From Spirochaetae bacterium HGW-Spirochaetae-1 (lineage in GTDB: Bacteria; Spirochaetota; UBA4802; UBA5550), in contig PGXY01000005.1 in the NCBI GenBank assembly GCA_002839375.1, forward strand, positions 248,001 to 312,000: 64,000 nucleotides of DNA. Direction: 5' to 3'. Numbering within the stretch: the stretch's first letter is position 1; each line of letters starts with the position of its first letter. This document shows positions 49,818 to 58,901 of the stretch, one piece after another. A program made the translations under genes and the position numbers. Under the pieces are notes generated by a model. It saw only the letters and a list, made by a program, of their open reading frames with translations, made no database searches and was not told where the DNA came from.

Positions 49818-50480
49818 TTACTCATCGATATTGTTACGAAGACTCTCTATGGTATAGAGCACAAAGGTGTCTTTCAGCAATTCGAGCTGTTTAACATCAC
49901 GTGTGAGCTTGTCAATATTCATTTTTATCGTCGACAACCTGATGGGCCGCTCCGCCAGGGCCCCCTGGAAAGTTTCCAGGTTGTCCTGCAGATCAAAAAC
50001 AACGCGCTCGAGCTGAGCCACAACCTCCTGGAGGTTTATGGACAGGTCATTGATGAGATTCCCCAGTATCGCTATCTCATCTTCTGTTTTTATATCTATC
50101 CGTATACTCAGATCCCCTTCGGCCATCTTTCCGGCCTGATCGATCATATACTGCATCGGCGAGGCTATCTGCCATACAAACATGAAAAGCACGACGGCGG
50201 AAACCAGTATCAGTATGAGAATCATGACGATAAACTTGCTCGCCAGGCTGTCCAGGGCCGTGTATATGTGCTCAACGGGACGTTTCCCCTCTTTGATCAG
50301 CATCACTTCCTTCGTGACTTTGTCCCTGTATCGATCGCTTTTAATTTCCCAGAGAAATTCTCCCGCCACAAAGACATTGGCGATGGCAATCAGCAGGAAA
50401 TAGAAAATCATCCTTTTCCGAAGGCTTGTTTTTTTCGGCCTGTTCATCCCGGCAAGAATCATTTTAATCTTTTTCAGCAT
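49818..50480 (-). CDS. HAMP-domain membrane protein without output domain, copy 2
   Basis: The protein has 220 residues. A helix at about 24-43, a short periplasmic region (about 45-80) and a second helix (about 83-105) lead into a HAMP domain (about 106-160; MAEGDLSIRIDIKTEDEIAILG). The C-terminal 60 residues form coiled coil. There is no kinase, cyclase, GGDEF or chemotaxis tip. It is related to the 261-residue copy at 51327-52112. It sits between two TauE/SafE permease genes. Confidence 0.82.
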   Translation of the reverse strand: MLKKIKMILAGMNRPKKTSLRKRMIFYFLLIAIANVFVAGEFLWEIKSDRYRDKVTKEVMLIKEGKRPVEHIYTALDSLASKFIVMILILILVSAVVLFMFVWQIASPMQYMIDQAGKMAEGDLSIRIDIKTEDEIAILGNLINDLSINLQEVVAQLERVVFDLQDNLETFQGALAERPIRLSTIKMNIDKLTRDVKQLELLKDTFVLYTIESLRNNIDE

Positions 50481-50536
50481 CTTCCTTTATCCTTCCGGCC
50501 CGGCATTCCAGGGAGCACAATGGTTCCCTGCAGTAT

Positions 50537-51310
50537 TCAACCCAACAGCCATTTTATACCCGTATATATATAGAAAACAGCAATGACAGAAAGAGCCAGG
50601 GCAAAGATCACTTTAATCAGCCTGTCGGGCAGAAAACGGGACACATAGACCCCTATCTGGGCGCCGATCAGGGTCCCGGTCCCGGTAAAAATCCAGAGAT
50701 CCCACAGAATCAGCCCGGCGTGAAGATTCAGAATTGTTATTACCCAGTCGGCTGTCGCCTCCACCAGGATTGCCGTGGCATTGGCCCGTTTTGTCTTGAT
50801 ATTGAGACCCCTTTCAAGCACGGGCTGCGCCAGCTCGCAGATGCCGCTTCCCGTTGTGGCTGAAAAAAGCCCTCCTATGGGAGGTATCCACATGAACCCG
50901 TATATGTCTTCGATGGGGATATTCTGTTTCTGCCCGAAATACCGCCGCAGGGCATTATAAAGCTGCATGGAGGCCAGGCCCAGAATAACGAATCCCAGGA
51001 CGAGCTTTATCAGGTCCGCCTGAACAATAAGCAATATATGATTCCCCAGTACCACGCCGGGAATGGTGAGCATGATCATGGTAAAACCGATGGGAAGTTC
51101 CACCATCCTGTACCAGAGATAACGCAGCGCACCGCTCGTCATGCCGATCGTTTCCGTGGCTATACCCGTGGCTACTGAATTCTGAATAGGGATTTTCAGC
51201 ACCAGGTTGTAGATGGGCTGAAAGAGAACGCCTCCGGAAAAACCCGATGAATTGGCGAGTATGGCAATCACAATGGAGACGGGAAACATATACCAGTATT
51301 CAAAACTCAT
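50537..51310 (-). CDS. TauE/SafE-family permease 1
   Basis: The protein has 257 residues with seven or eight membrane helices. SSGFSGGVLFQPIYNLVLKI opens the first half-repeat and GLFSATTGSGICELAQPVLERG the second, as in TauE/SafE. It is divergent in sequence from the permease at 48981-49763, so the duplication is old or the genes were recruited separately. It is preceded closely (16 bases) by a HAMP protein gene. AGAGGAAC lies before the ATG. Confidence 0.88.
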   Translation of the reverse strand: MSFEYWYMFPVSIVIAILANSSGFSGGVLFQPIYNLVLKIPIQNSVATGIATETIGMTSGALRYLWYRMVELPIGFTMIMLTIPGVVLGNHILLIVQADLIKLVLGFVILGLASMQLYNALRRYFGQKQNIPIEDIYGFMWIPPIGGLFSATTGSGICELAQPVLERGLNIKTKRANATAILVEATADWVITILNLHAGLILWDLWIFTGTGTLIGAQIGVYVSRFLPDRLIKVIFALALSVIAVFYIYTGIKWLLG

Positions 51311-51326
51311 GTTGTTCCTCTTTTAT

Positions 51327-52112
51327 TCACTGCCCGGACTTCGCGGTTTTTTCATAATTCTCAATGGCCTCACGGATTTCATCCTGGGAAATTTCCGATT
51401 TAATTTTATAAGTCTTGTACATATTGACGAAGGTCTCCAGCGATGAAAGATCATATGTCATCATTTCCAGGAGTACCACGATATCCTGGGCATTCTTCAG
51501 CATCCCCCTGAATTCCGAAACGCGCATCTTTTTCATTTCGATGATCTCATCGCTTTTCTCCTCGGGGATAAGGTCGCTGAGAAGATGCATGGCCGCCCCG
51601 ACCTTTTCCTTATGGCGGCGGATATCCCGTTTCACCTGGTTGATCATATCCAGGAGCTTTTCATTCATCTCATTTATCAGAGTGCCTATCTGCCCGATTT
51701 CGTCATCGGATTTCACGGGAACGCGCACTGTCAGGTCCCCTTCGGCGAGCCGCTTTGTGGCCTCCACCATGCCGTCCATGGGCGAAACAATATCCTTGGC
51801 AAACATGAAAAATGCGGCGACGATGCACCCGCTCACAACAAGGAGGAGCAATATCATCCTGTCGCGGAAATTATGTATGGGTTTAAACACGGCATCCTCG
51901 GAAAAGGCACTTCGTATCCTCTGCAGATCGGCCGACGGCACTTTCCTCTCGATACTTTTCATCAAATTATTGGTTATCTCCATCTTCATGACGGGAGAGC
52001 TCATTTCAAGTACAATCTCGGCGCTCACTGAAATGGAAACGATGGCGATGAGAAGAAAATACAGCAGGAGTTTCTTCTTCAAACGGGACATTTCATTCTT
52101 AAATTTCAGCAT
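51327..52112 (-). CDS. HAMP-domain membrane protein without output domain, copy 1
   Basis: The product has 261 residues. The start ATG at 52112 follows GAGAGG; a GTG directly before it is less likely. Two membrane helices (about 14-33 and 82-108) flank a short periplasmic segment. HAMP follows (about 109-165; LAEGDLTVRVPVKSDDEIGQIG), then a helical region to the C-terminus with no recognised output. It is homologous to the copy at 49818-50480. Linked to permease 1 and, 42 bases upstream, to a phosphodiesterase. Confidence 0.82.
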   Translation of the reverse strand: MLKFKNEMSRLKKKLLLYFLLIAIVSISVSAEIVLEMSSPVMKMEITNNLMKSIERKVPSADLQRIRSAFSEDAVFKPIHNFRDRMILLLLVVSGCIVAAFFMFAKDIVSPMDGMVEATKRLAEGDLTVRVPVKSDDEIGQIGTLINEMNEKLLDMINQVKRDIRRHKEKVGAAMHLLSDLIPEEKSDEIIEMKKMRVSEFRGMLKNAQDIVVLLEMMTYDLSSLETFVNMYKTYKIKSEISQDEIREAIENYEKTAKSGQ

Positions 52113-52154
52113 CACCAGTCCTCTCGAAAAATTCTCCCATGATCCCGATCATAT

Positions 52155-52811
52155 TCATTTTACGGCCCTGCCTTCCGTGACATTCACCGTGTCCGTGAGA
52201 TCGATCTGCATGTATCTGCCGCTTTTAAAGGCACCACTGTTAACCACCAGGCAGCCTCCCAATTCCGCCGTACCCCGTGCTTCATGAATATGCCCGCACA
52301 GGCAGAGCCGTATGTCGTGATCAAGAATGAAGTCCCTGAGCACCTGGCTGCCTCCGCGGAGACCAAGAAAAGTCCTGTCCCGTGTTTTTCGCGGCGGTGT
52401 ATGAGAAACAAGGACCTTTATGCCGGCCGTATCAACGAAACGGTATCCCTGTTCAAGAATGTCGTGGATCTGCTCGTCGCTGTATTCACAGGGCGTATGC
52501 ATGGGCGTTGAATTTGATCCCCCCAAACCGAAAAAACCCGTAGAACCGCTTTGTTTCCCCATTCCATGCACGGAATATCCCCGCTCCTGCAGAAGGTCCT
52601 GGATATCCTCTCCATCCCAGTTGCCGTGAACGGCGATTATATTCCTGTTTTCTTTTTCGATCCTTTCCAGAATTTCTTCGGCCCCCCGACGCGCGCCTGC
52701 ATGCGATATATCCCCGGCCAGGACGATCATATCGGCTCCCTGCAGAACAGGTCCCATTGAATCCAGAAAAGCGTGGTTGCCGTGAATATCGCTCATGAGA
52801 ATAATTTTCAT
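52155..52811 (-). CDS. YfcE-type metallophosphoesterase
   Basis: The protein has 218 residues with the calcineurin-like metal motifs in order: SDIHGN, AGDISH, GNWD and GHIHE. YfcE/MJ0936-type enzymes hydrolyse phosphodiesters, with two divalent metals. It lies 42 bases ahead of the HAMP-permease cluster in the same direction, so it may be co-transcribed with it. The in vivo substrate is unknown. Confidence 0.9.
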   Translation of the reverse strand: MKIILMSDIHGNHAFLDSMGPVLQGADMIVLAGDISHAGARRGAEEILERIEKENRNIIAVHGNWDGEDIQDLLQERGYSVHGMGKQSGSTGFFGLGGSNSTPMHTPCEYSDEQIHDILEQGYRFVDTAGIKVLVSHTPPRKTRDRTFLGLRGGSQVLRDFILDHDIRLCLCGHIHEARGTAELGGCLVVNSGAFKSGRYMQIDLTDTVNVTEGRAVK

Positions 52812-53019
52812 TGTTAACCTTCACCGTACGGATGTTCCCCTCTACTATATCCTGCCGAATTGATATTGCAACAAAAAAATATGGGGGTATTGATGACATT
52901 TTCTTCTTGCAATCATACAGTGGGCTGTCAAATATGCAAATGTTTTATGGGCACCTCTAAAAATTTGGTTTATGCATTAATAAAATGAAAAACCTTATTT
53001 TCCAAATAATTGTGCCCGC

Positions 53020-53057
53020 AAGGGAACCTCCATATAATTATTTATTGAAGTTCCCTT
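53020..53057. repeat. 8-bp inverted repeat in the gap before tatD
   Basis: AAGGGAAC (53020-53027) and GTTCCCTT (53050-53057) flank a 22-base A+T-rich loop. It lies 83 bases upstream of the tatD ATG. The 328-base gap (52812-53139) between divergent genes is otherwise A+T-rich, with no gene or clear promoter pair seen. Confidence 0.5.
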
Positions 53058-53139
53058 ATGTATATTTTCCACCTGAACAGGAAGAATATTCTTTTCCACA
53101 ACGCGATGTAACACTGTTCACCACAGGGATAAAAACAAT

Positions 53140-53934
53140 ATGTATATAGATACACACGCACATTTTGACCTTGTACTGGAGGACCCGGGGATCGACGAGG
53201 AAACTCTGCTGAAAAATATGGAGAGCCATGGGGTCATGCACGCCGTTCAGGTTTCCATAGAACCGGCAGGGCTTCAATGGTCCCGGGAATTCGCCGAGAG
53301 AAACCGGCACAGTGGCGTTCTATTCACTGCAGGGATTCATCCATCCACAAGAGCCGATGACGACGATTGCAAAATACTGTCCGCCTTTGTAAAGGACTGC
53401 GATGTTCCGGAAACCAGGGAGCTGCTTTTCGGAATCGGCGAATGCGGACTCGATTATTACCGCATGAGGCAGCCCCGGGAGATGCAGATCCGATCCTTCG
53501 AGTTTCAGCTATCGCTGGCTGAGAAACACGGCCTCCCCGTCATTGTTCATTCCCGCGAGGCCTGGAAGGAAACCATTGATATACTGCGCAGCCACAAACC
53601 GGCTCAAGGCATAATGCACTGTTTTCCCGGCGATGTGGCCATGGCGCGCGAGGCTCTTGACCTGGGGTTTTATCTATCATTCGCCGGTAATGTCACGTAT
53701 AAAAAAGCCGAGGCGCTGCACGCCTCGGCCGCCTTTGTCCCTCACGACAGGCTTCTTATTGAAACCGATGCGCCCTTCCTCACCCCGGTCCCGCTTCGCG
53801 GCCGGCAGAACAGGACGGAATACATAATCAATACTTATACGTTTATCGCGGATCTGAGAAAATGTCCTGTTGCAGAGATACAAAAGGCCGTATTTGGCAA
53901 TTTCATTAGACTGCGCGGAGAAAAGGCTGCATAA
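53140..53934 (+). CDS. TatD-family metal-dependent hydrolase
   Basis: The protein has 264 residues. TatD signatures: DTHAHFD at the N-terminus, GECGLDYYR, VIVHSREAW, MHCFPGD and ETDAPFLTPVP. TatD proteins are metal-dependent deoxyribonucleases acting on 3' ends or in quality control. It starts a plus-strand run with nadB (64-base gap). The ribosome site is weak (AGGGAT). Confidence 0.92.
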   Translation: MYIDTHAHFDLVLEDPGIDEETLLKNMESHGVMHAVQVSIEPAGLQWSREFAERNRHSGVLFTAGIHPSTRADDDDCKILSAFVKDCDVPETRELLFGIGECGLDYYRMRQPREMQIRSFEFQLSLAEKHGLPVIVHSREAWKETIDILRSHKPAQGIMHCFPGDVAMAREALDLGFYLSFAGNVTYKKAEALHASAAFVPHDRLLIETDAPFLTPVPLRGRQNRTEYIINTYTFIADLRKCPVAEIQKAVFGNFIRLRGEKAA

Positions 53935-53998
53935 AACTATGGAAAGAATAATGCGCTTATCCGGCTTGCAGAATAAAATAAATGGATAAATCAGACAT

Positions 53999-55654
53999 AT
54001 GGAACCGGGAATATTTACATCGGATTATCTGGTCATTGGAAGCGGCATAGCCGGGCTCACTTTCGCCATCAAGGCATCGCAGACCGGGACAGTGCATGTA
54101 GTCACCAAGAAAAAAGATTTTGAGTCCAGTACCAACTACGCACAGGGAGGAATTGCCTCGGTGCTGTCGCCGGAAGATTCCTTTGCCCGTCATATTGAAG
54201 ACACGCTTCTTGCCGGGGCCGGCCTCTGCGATACCGAGGCTGTGGAAATACTGGTCCGTGAAGGACCCAACGCCATACGCGAGCTTCTGAGCTGGGGGAC
54301 GGAATTCACCTTTGTCAGTGACACTAACGGCGAAATAGTCCTCGACCTGGGCAAGGAAGGCGGGCATTCCATCAACCGCATCGTCCATGCCGCGGACCTG
54401 ACTGGAAAGGTTATAGAGCAGGCTCTGCTACAGAAAGTATCGGAGATAAAGAATATAATCCTTTTTGAAAATCATACAGCCGTGGATCTTCTCACGGAAC
54501 ACCAGCTGAAGTCAGATCCCGGCGATAACATTCACTGCTACGGCGCCTACATACTGGATAACGCTACGGGACAGGTAAACATTTTCAGCGCCCGTGTGAC
54601 TCTCCTGGCATCGGGAGGTGTCGGCCAGATATATCCCCATACAACCAATCCCGACATCGCCACGGGTGATGGAATCGCCATGGCATACCGCGCCGGAGCC
54701 ATCGTGGCCGACATGGAATTCATACAGTTTCATCCCACGTCCCTGTACACGGAAAAAAAATCCACGGACCCGGTTTTCCTCATCAGCGAGGCTGTACGGG
54801 GAGAGGGAGCTATCCTCCTCAATTCCCGCGGCGATCATATAATGGGAAAAGTGCATCCGCTGAAGGACCTTGCTCCCCGTGACATCGTGGCCAGGGCCAT
54901 TGACCGCGAATTGAAACACCTGGGCGACACCCATGTCTTCCTCGATATTACGTCCAAAAGCCGCGCCTTTCTCCAGAACCGCTTCCCGCAGATATTCATG
55001 CGCTGCCTCGATGAGGGCATCGATATTTCCCGGGAGCCCATACCCGTTGTGCCTGCCGCTCATTATCTCTGCGGCGGCATCGTTTCCGACAAGCACGGAA
55101 AGACAAACATCGAGTACCTGTATGTTTCTGGCGAGTCGGCCTGCACGGGCGTTCACGGTGCCAACAGGCTTGCCAGCAACAGCCTGCTGGAAGGAGTCGT
55201 TTATTCCATCCGCGCCTTCGAGCACGCCTCTCGTTTCATACAGGAAACAAAAGAAAAAACAGCCATTCCACAGTTTCCCCCCTGGAACAAGGAAGGCACC
55301 TTTGACCTGAATGAATGGATTCTCGTTCAGCATAACATGGAAAATGTAAAAAATCTCATGTGGGATTATGTGGGAATAGTCCGCTCCGACATGAGGCTCG
55401 AGAGCGCGTACAAGAGAATACTCATGCTGGCCGAGGAAATTCACGAAGTGTATAAAAAAAGCACCCTGTCATCACGCATGCTGGAACTCAGAAACCTGGC
55501 CACCGTGGCCAAGCTCATCATAAAAAGCGCACTTACCCGCAAAGACAGCATCGGACTCCATTACAATTCAGATCATCCCGGGACCGGGCCTGACAAGGTC
55601 AATGTGGTACTCCGCTCCGATCATGAACCGACACTGATAAAACTGAGGCACTGA
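53999..55654 (+). CDS. nadB: L-aspartate oxidase
   Basis: The protein has 551 residues, full length. It oxidises aspartate to iminoaspartate for NAD synthesis with FAD. The FAD motif VIGSGIAGLTFA is at about 12-24, then STNYAQGGIAS, and the late HGANRLASNSLLEGVVY typical of NadB and fumarate-reductase-like flavoproteins. QuinA and NadC genes are not in the window. A GNAT gene follows after two bases. Confidence 0.95.
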   Translation: MEPGIFTSDYLVIGSGIAGLTFAIKASQTGTVHVVTKKKDFESSTNYAQGGIASVLSPEDSFARHIEDTLLAGAGLCDTEAVEILVREGPNAIRELLSWGTEFTFVSDTNGEIVLDLGKEGGHSINRIVHAADLTGKVIEQALLQKVSEIKNIILFENHTAVDLLTEHQLKSDPGDNIHCYGAYILDNATGQVNIFSARVTLLASGGVGQIYPHTTNPDIATGDGIAMAYRAGAIVADMEFIQFHPTSLYTEKKSTDPVFLISEAVRGEGAILLNSRGDHIMGKVHPLKDLAPRDIVARAIDRELKHLGDTHVFLDITSKSRAFLQNRFPQIFMRCLDEGIDISREPIPVVPAAHYLCGGIVSDKHGKTNIEYLYVSGESACTGVHGANRLASNSLLEGVVYSIRAFEHASRFIQETKEKTAIPQFPPWNKEGTFDLNEWILVQHNMENVKNLMWDYVGIVRSDMRLESAYKRILMLAEEIHEVYKKSTLSSRMLELRNLATVAKLIIKSALTRKDSIGLHYNSDHPGTGPDKVNVVLRSDHEPTLIKLRH

Positions 55655-55656
55655 GC

Positions 55657-56124
55657 ATGTTACGGGGAATTTCCATACGCAGGCTGGAGATCAGGGACCT
55701 TTCCGGTATTGCCGGGCTGCGGAATCTCGTGTGTGAAGGCGGCATGGCCGGGCAATTCCTCTGGAACGTGGAACATATCGCTTCCCTGCTGACAACGGAC
55801 ATGAGTCTTTCTTTCGTAGCCCTGCAGGGAAAAAAGCTCATAGGCTTTCTCATTGCCTCAGCTGAAAATAATTACGACTCTCCTTCGGTAGGCATTGCCT
55901 GCCTCGCCGTTGCCCCCGGCCTAAATGGAAGGGGAATAGAGGAAAAACTGCTGGACGGCCTGAAAAATGAGATGATACACAGGCATATTTACAGTGCCGG
56001 CGTGGAGCTGCCAGAAGATAATATTGATATGATAGCCATTTTTAATAAATATGGATATACGGCTGAAAACCGACATATCAGGATGCGCTATCAAGTGCAT
56101 GAAATACGAGAGGAACGCAAGTGA
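55657..56124 (+). CDS. GNAT-family N-acetyltransferase
   Basis: The protein has 155 residues with a GNAT fold. The start is just after the nadB stop, so coupled. It opens IRRLEIRDLSGIAGLRNLV; the acetyl-CoA-binding stretch LAVAPGLNGRGIEEKLLD is somewhat degenerate compared with the usual Q/R-x-x-G-x-G/A; the Tyr near the C-terminus (NKYGYT) fits. The substrate is unknown. Its stop overlaps the start of the aminotransferase. Confidence 0.8.
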   Translation: MLRGISIRRLEIRDLSGIAGLRNLVCEGGMAGQFLWNVEHIASLLTTDMSLSFVALQGKKLIGFLIASAENNYDSPSVGIACLAVAPGLNGRGIEEKLLDGLKNEMIHRHIYSAGVELPEDNIDMIAIFNKYGYTAENRHIRMRYQVHEIREERK

Positions 56125-57320
56125 AAAAAAAATCATCATCGCCCATCAACCTTGAAGAACTGGTTTCATCAACGGGGAAGGAAGTGCCGCCATCGGGCAT
56201 ACGCGAGTTCTTTGATATTGTGTATAAAATGCCTGACTGCATCTCACTTGGCGTGGGCGAGCCCGACTTTGACACTCCATGGCGCATATCGGACAGCGGC
56301 ATTTATTCCATAAAAGACGGATATACCCATTATACGCCGAACCGCGGCCTTCCGGAACTGAGGAAACTTGTCGTGGAATATATTAAAAAAAATATCGGCA
56401 CCGGTTATGATCCCGATCAGGAAACCATCATCACCATGGGCGTAAGCCAGGGCCTGGACCTGGCCCTGAGGAGCATCATAAATCCCGGCGACGAGATAAT
56501 CATTTTTGAACCCTGTTATGTTTCTTACGGCGCCAATATCAGCATGCTTCATGGCGTTCCTGTTGTCGTACCCACGTATTTTCACGAGAATTTCCGTATC
56601 AGCGTGGACAGGCTTCGCGAGGCCATCACGCCCAGGACAAAGGCCATCCTGCTGAATTACCCTTCCAATCCCACGGGCGTTTCCCTGGACAAAAAAACCC
56701 TTGAGAACATCGCCGGTCTGGCCATGGAGCACAACCTCCTGGTTCTTTCCGATGAAATATACTCGGCCATTACTTTCGGTTCCCGCCATGTATCCATAAC
56801 ATCCCTTCCCGGCATGAAGGAGCGTACCATCTACCTGAACGGTTTTTCCAAATCCCATGCCATGACGGGCTGGCGACTGGGATTCGTATGTGCACCGGAA
56901 TACATAATAAGCATAATGCTGAAAATTCACCAGTACATCGCCCTGTGCGCCTCCTCCATTGCCCAGTACGCGGCGATTGAGGCCATGGAGCACGGCGAAA
57001 AAGACGTACTGCGCATGAGAGGCGAATACATCAAGCGAAGAAATTTCATCGTCAACCGCTTCAACGAGGCGGGCCTGCCCTGTCTCATGCCCGACGGAGC
57101 CTTTTACGTATTCCCCGATATTTCCTCCACGGGTCTTACCTCGAAAGAATTCGCCCTGAAGCTGCTTAACAGTAAAAAAGTGGCGGTGGTTCCGGGAAAC
57201 GCCTTCGGCAAAGCGGGAGAAAAATACATCCGCTGTTCCTACGCCACATCGATGGAAAACATCAGGACCGCGCTTCAGCGTATTGAAGAATTCGTAAAGG
57301 AACGGTCATGGGAATCATAA
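56121..57320 (+). CDS. Class I pyridoxal-phosphate aminotransferase
   Basis: The protein has 399 residues. The start is GTG (56121), overlapping the GNAT stop, with GAGAGGAAC upstream. Fold type I: GVSQGLDLALRS, NYPSNPTG, DEIYSAI, Lys244 in GFSKSHAMTGWRLG that binds the cofactor, and an Arg near the end (RCSYATS). Likely an aspartate- or aromatic-type aminotransferase of the AspC/PatA group. It is downstream of nadB, which consumes aspartate, but a functional link is only possible. Confidence 0.92.
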   Translation: MKKKSSSPINLEELVSSTGKEVPPSGIREFFDIVYKMPDCISLGVGEPDFDTPWRISDSGIYSIKDGYTHYTPNRGLPELRKLVVEYIKKNIGTGYDPDQETIITMGVSQGLDLALRSIINPGDEIIIFEPCYVSYGANISMLHGVPVVVPTYFHENFRISVDRLREAITPRTKAILLNYPSNPTGVSLDKKTLENIAGLAMEHNLLVLSDEIYSAITFGSRHVSITSLPGMKERTIYLNGFSKSHAMTGWRLGFVCAPEYIISIMLKIHQYIALCASSIAQYAAIEAMEHGEKDVLRMRGEYIKRRNFIVNRFNEAGLPCLMPDGAFYVFPDISSTGLTSKEFALKLLNSKKVAVVPGNAFGKAGEKYIRCSYATSMENIRTALQRIEEFVKERSWES

Positions 57321-57805
57321 TAGACGGGCTGAACCTCATATATAAATTTCCCGAGCTGGAATCTCTCATGTACGTGAACAGGCTCAACGATGCCCGGAAG
57401 GGCCTCATCGACATTCTCAAACAATATCACCGAATTAAACCCGTGGAGATACGGGTGGTTTTTGACGGAAAAAGGAACCAGGGCGACACGACGCTTCAGG
57501 AAAAACTGGGCCCGATAAAAGTCTATTATTCCCACGATTATACGGCCGATCATCTCATAAAGGAATTCATCAAACAGGATAAAAATCCCCGCATGACCAC
57601 GGTGGTGACATCGGACAAGGAAATTATTTCATATGTTAACCGTTTTAAGGCCGTAGTCGTCAGGAGCGAGGAGTTTTCATCCCATGTAACGAAGACCATC
57701 GAGGAAGAAGGAAGACCCATTGTTCCAGAAAAGGAAGTGGACCCCGTACTGTCACAGGAGGAGATTTCCTTCTGGGAAAAAATGTTCAGGAAAAAAAATG
57801 GGTAA
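57308..57805 (+). CDS. NYN-domain protein, YacP-like
   Basis: The protein has 165 residues with the PIN-like NYN ribonuclease fold: IIIDGLNLIYKFP at the N-terminus supplies the first acidic residue, RVVFDGKRNQGD and TVVTSDKEIISYV the others. YacP/Rae1-type proteins cleave RNA on ribosomes. Start overlaps the end of the aminotransferase by 13 bases, so it closes this operon. Confidence 0.85.
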   Translation: MGIIIDGLNLIYKFPELESLMYVNRLNDARKGLIDILKQYHRIKPVEIRVVFDGKRNQGDTTLQEKLGPIKVYYSHDYTADHLIKEFIKQDKNPRMTTVVTSDKEIISYVNRFKAVVVRSEEFSSHVTKTIEEEGRPIVPEKEVDPVLSQEEISFWEKMFRKKNG

Positions 57806-57834
57806 AAGGCTTTTATAGGGGCAGGCGGGGATTT

Positions 57835-58728
57835 TTACCTGCCGAGATTGTTTGCCAGAAATTCCATACCGTCGGGAAGTATCTTTTTCCAGAACCGCCA
57901 GTCATGAACACCATAGTGTACTTCCTTGTACACTACAGAGTATTTGCCTTTCTGTTTCTGGAGCTGCTTCAGTTTCATTGCCAGGAGCATGGATTGTTCC
58001 TTGGGCACTATATAATCCTTGGCACCATGGGCCAGGAAAACAGGGATATCTTCCAGGTTAACGGCAAGCTTCATGATATTGTCATCATTCTCCCAGCGAT
58101 CCTTGAATTCTTTGTAATCTCCATAGACCGAAGCCGTAAGTCTGTCCCTGGTCATGGAAAGAGGGTCGTAATCACCGGAAAAACCTGCAGCGGCGCCGAA
58201 TATATCGGGATGCTTCGAGGCCATGAGGAGTGCCCCCCGCGCCCCGGTACTGTTTCCCATTATGCCCGTTAGCTTTTTATTCGTGGCAAGAGCAAAAGTA
58301 TTGCGCAGAAAATTGACAAGGACCTCCGACACATATTCCCCGCCGGGCATGGCGCCCCATTTCACCTTCGTTTCAGGATAAAAAGCCGACTCATACAGGG
58401 TCGCTCCCATGTTGGGACAGACAAGTATAAAATTATATTCATCGGCCAGCTTCTCAATGGCAGTATTCGTTTCCCAATCTCTCATTGCTCCCTTGTAGCC
58501 ATGCAGAACGATGAGAGTCCGGAGCCTTTCCCCCTTTTTGTATGCGCGGGGAAAATAAATCTGCAGTGATCCGGTATAGTCTTTTCCGCCATACGTGTAT
58601 GGAACCTTGAGGTCCCTCATCCATTTCCCCGAATGTATGTCGCCTGTGTAGGTAAACTTACCGGTTGTCCCGGAACATTCCAGCAGGAGACCCGCCATCA
58701 GTACAAATATGCCCCATTTGTTGCTCAT
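57835..58728 (-). CDS. Lipoprotein esterase (EstD/PHB-depolymerase-like hydrolase)
   Basis: The product has 297 residues from the ATG at 58728, which has GGTGGAG upstream; 58779 is a poorer start. Residues 1-18 form a lipoprotein-like signal ending LLLEC, with Cys18 to be lipidated; the relaxed lipobox is the kind accepted in spirochaetes. The alpha/beta fold has nucleophile Ser160 (MGNSTGA), Asp238 (HGAKD) and His275 (YGVHDW). The substrate is not known. It converges with the NYN gene; a small hairpin (GGCAGG to CCTGCC) lies between. Confidence 0.82.
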   Translation of the reverse strand: MSNKWGIFVLMAGLLLECSGTTGKFTYTGDIHSGKWMRDLKVPYTYGGKDYTGSLQIYFPRAYKKGERLRTLIVLHGYKGAMRDWETNTAIEKLADEYNFILVCPNMGATLYESAFYPETKVKWGAMPGGEYVSEVLVNFLRNTFALATNKKLTGIMGNSTGARGALLMASKHPDIFGAAAGFSGDYDPLSMTRDRLTASVYGDYKEFKDRWENDDNIMKLAVNLEDIPVFLAHGAKDYIVPKEQSMLLAMKLKQLQKQKGKYSVVYKEVHYGVHDWRFWKKILPDGMEFLANNLGR

Positions 58729-58901
58729 AATACTCCACCGTAATTGATTGCCGGCTCGCGCCTCTTCAGCAAAATCCACGTTATACTATATAACCGGGTG
58801 AATTATTGCAAGGAATTTATTGTTTTTTCCACAGCTCATTATGAAGGATGACACCACTGAGGTGCGGAGCACGTGGAGATTGTATTTACAAGGAAACTTT
58901 T

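Noticed and set aside
54512-55444. 310-codon open frame antisense to nadB
   Set aside because: nadB is complete and conserved on the opposite strand; the antisense frame shows no motif.
57822-57844. Hairpin GGCAGG to CCTGCC between convergent genes as a terminator
   Set aside because: The stem is only six base pairs, the T-run lies in the loop, and it overlaps the end of the esterase gene.
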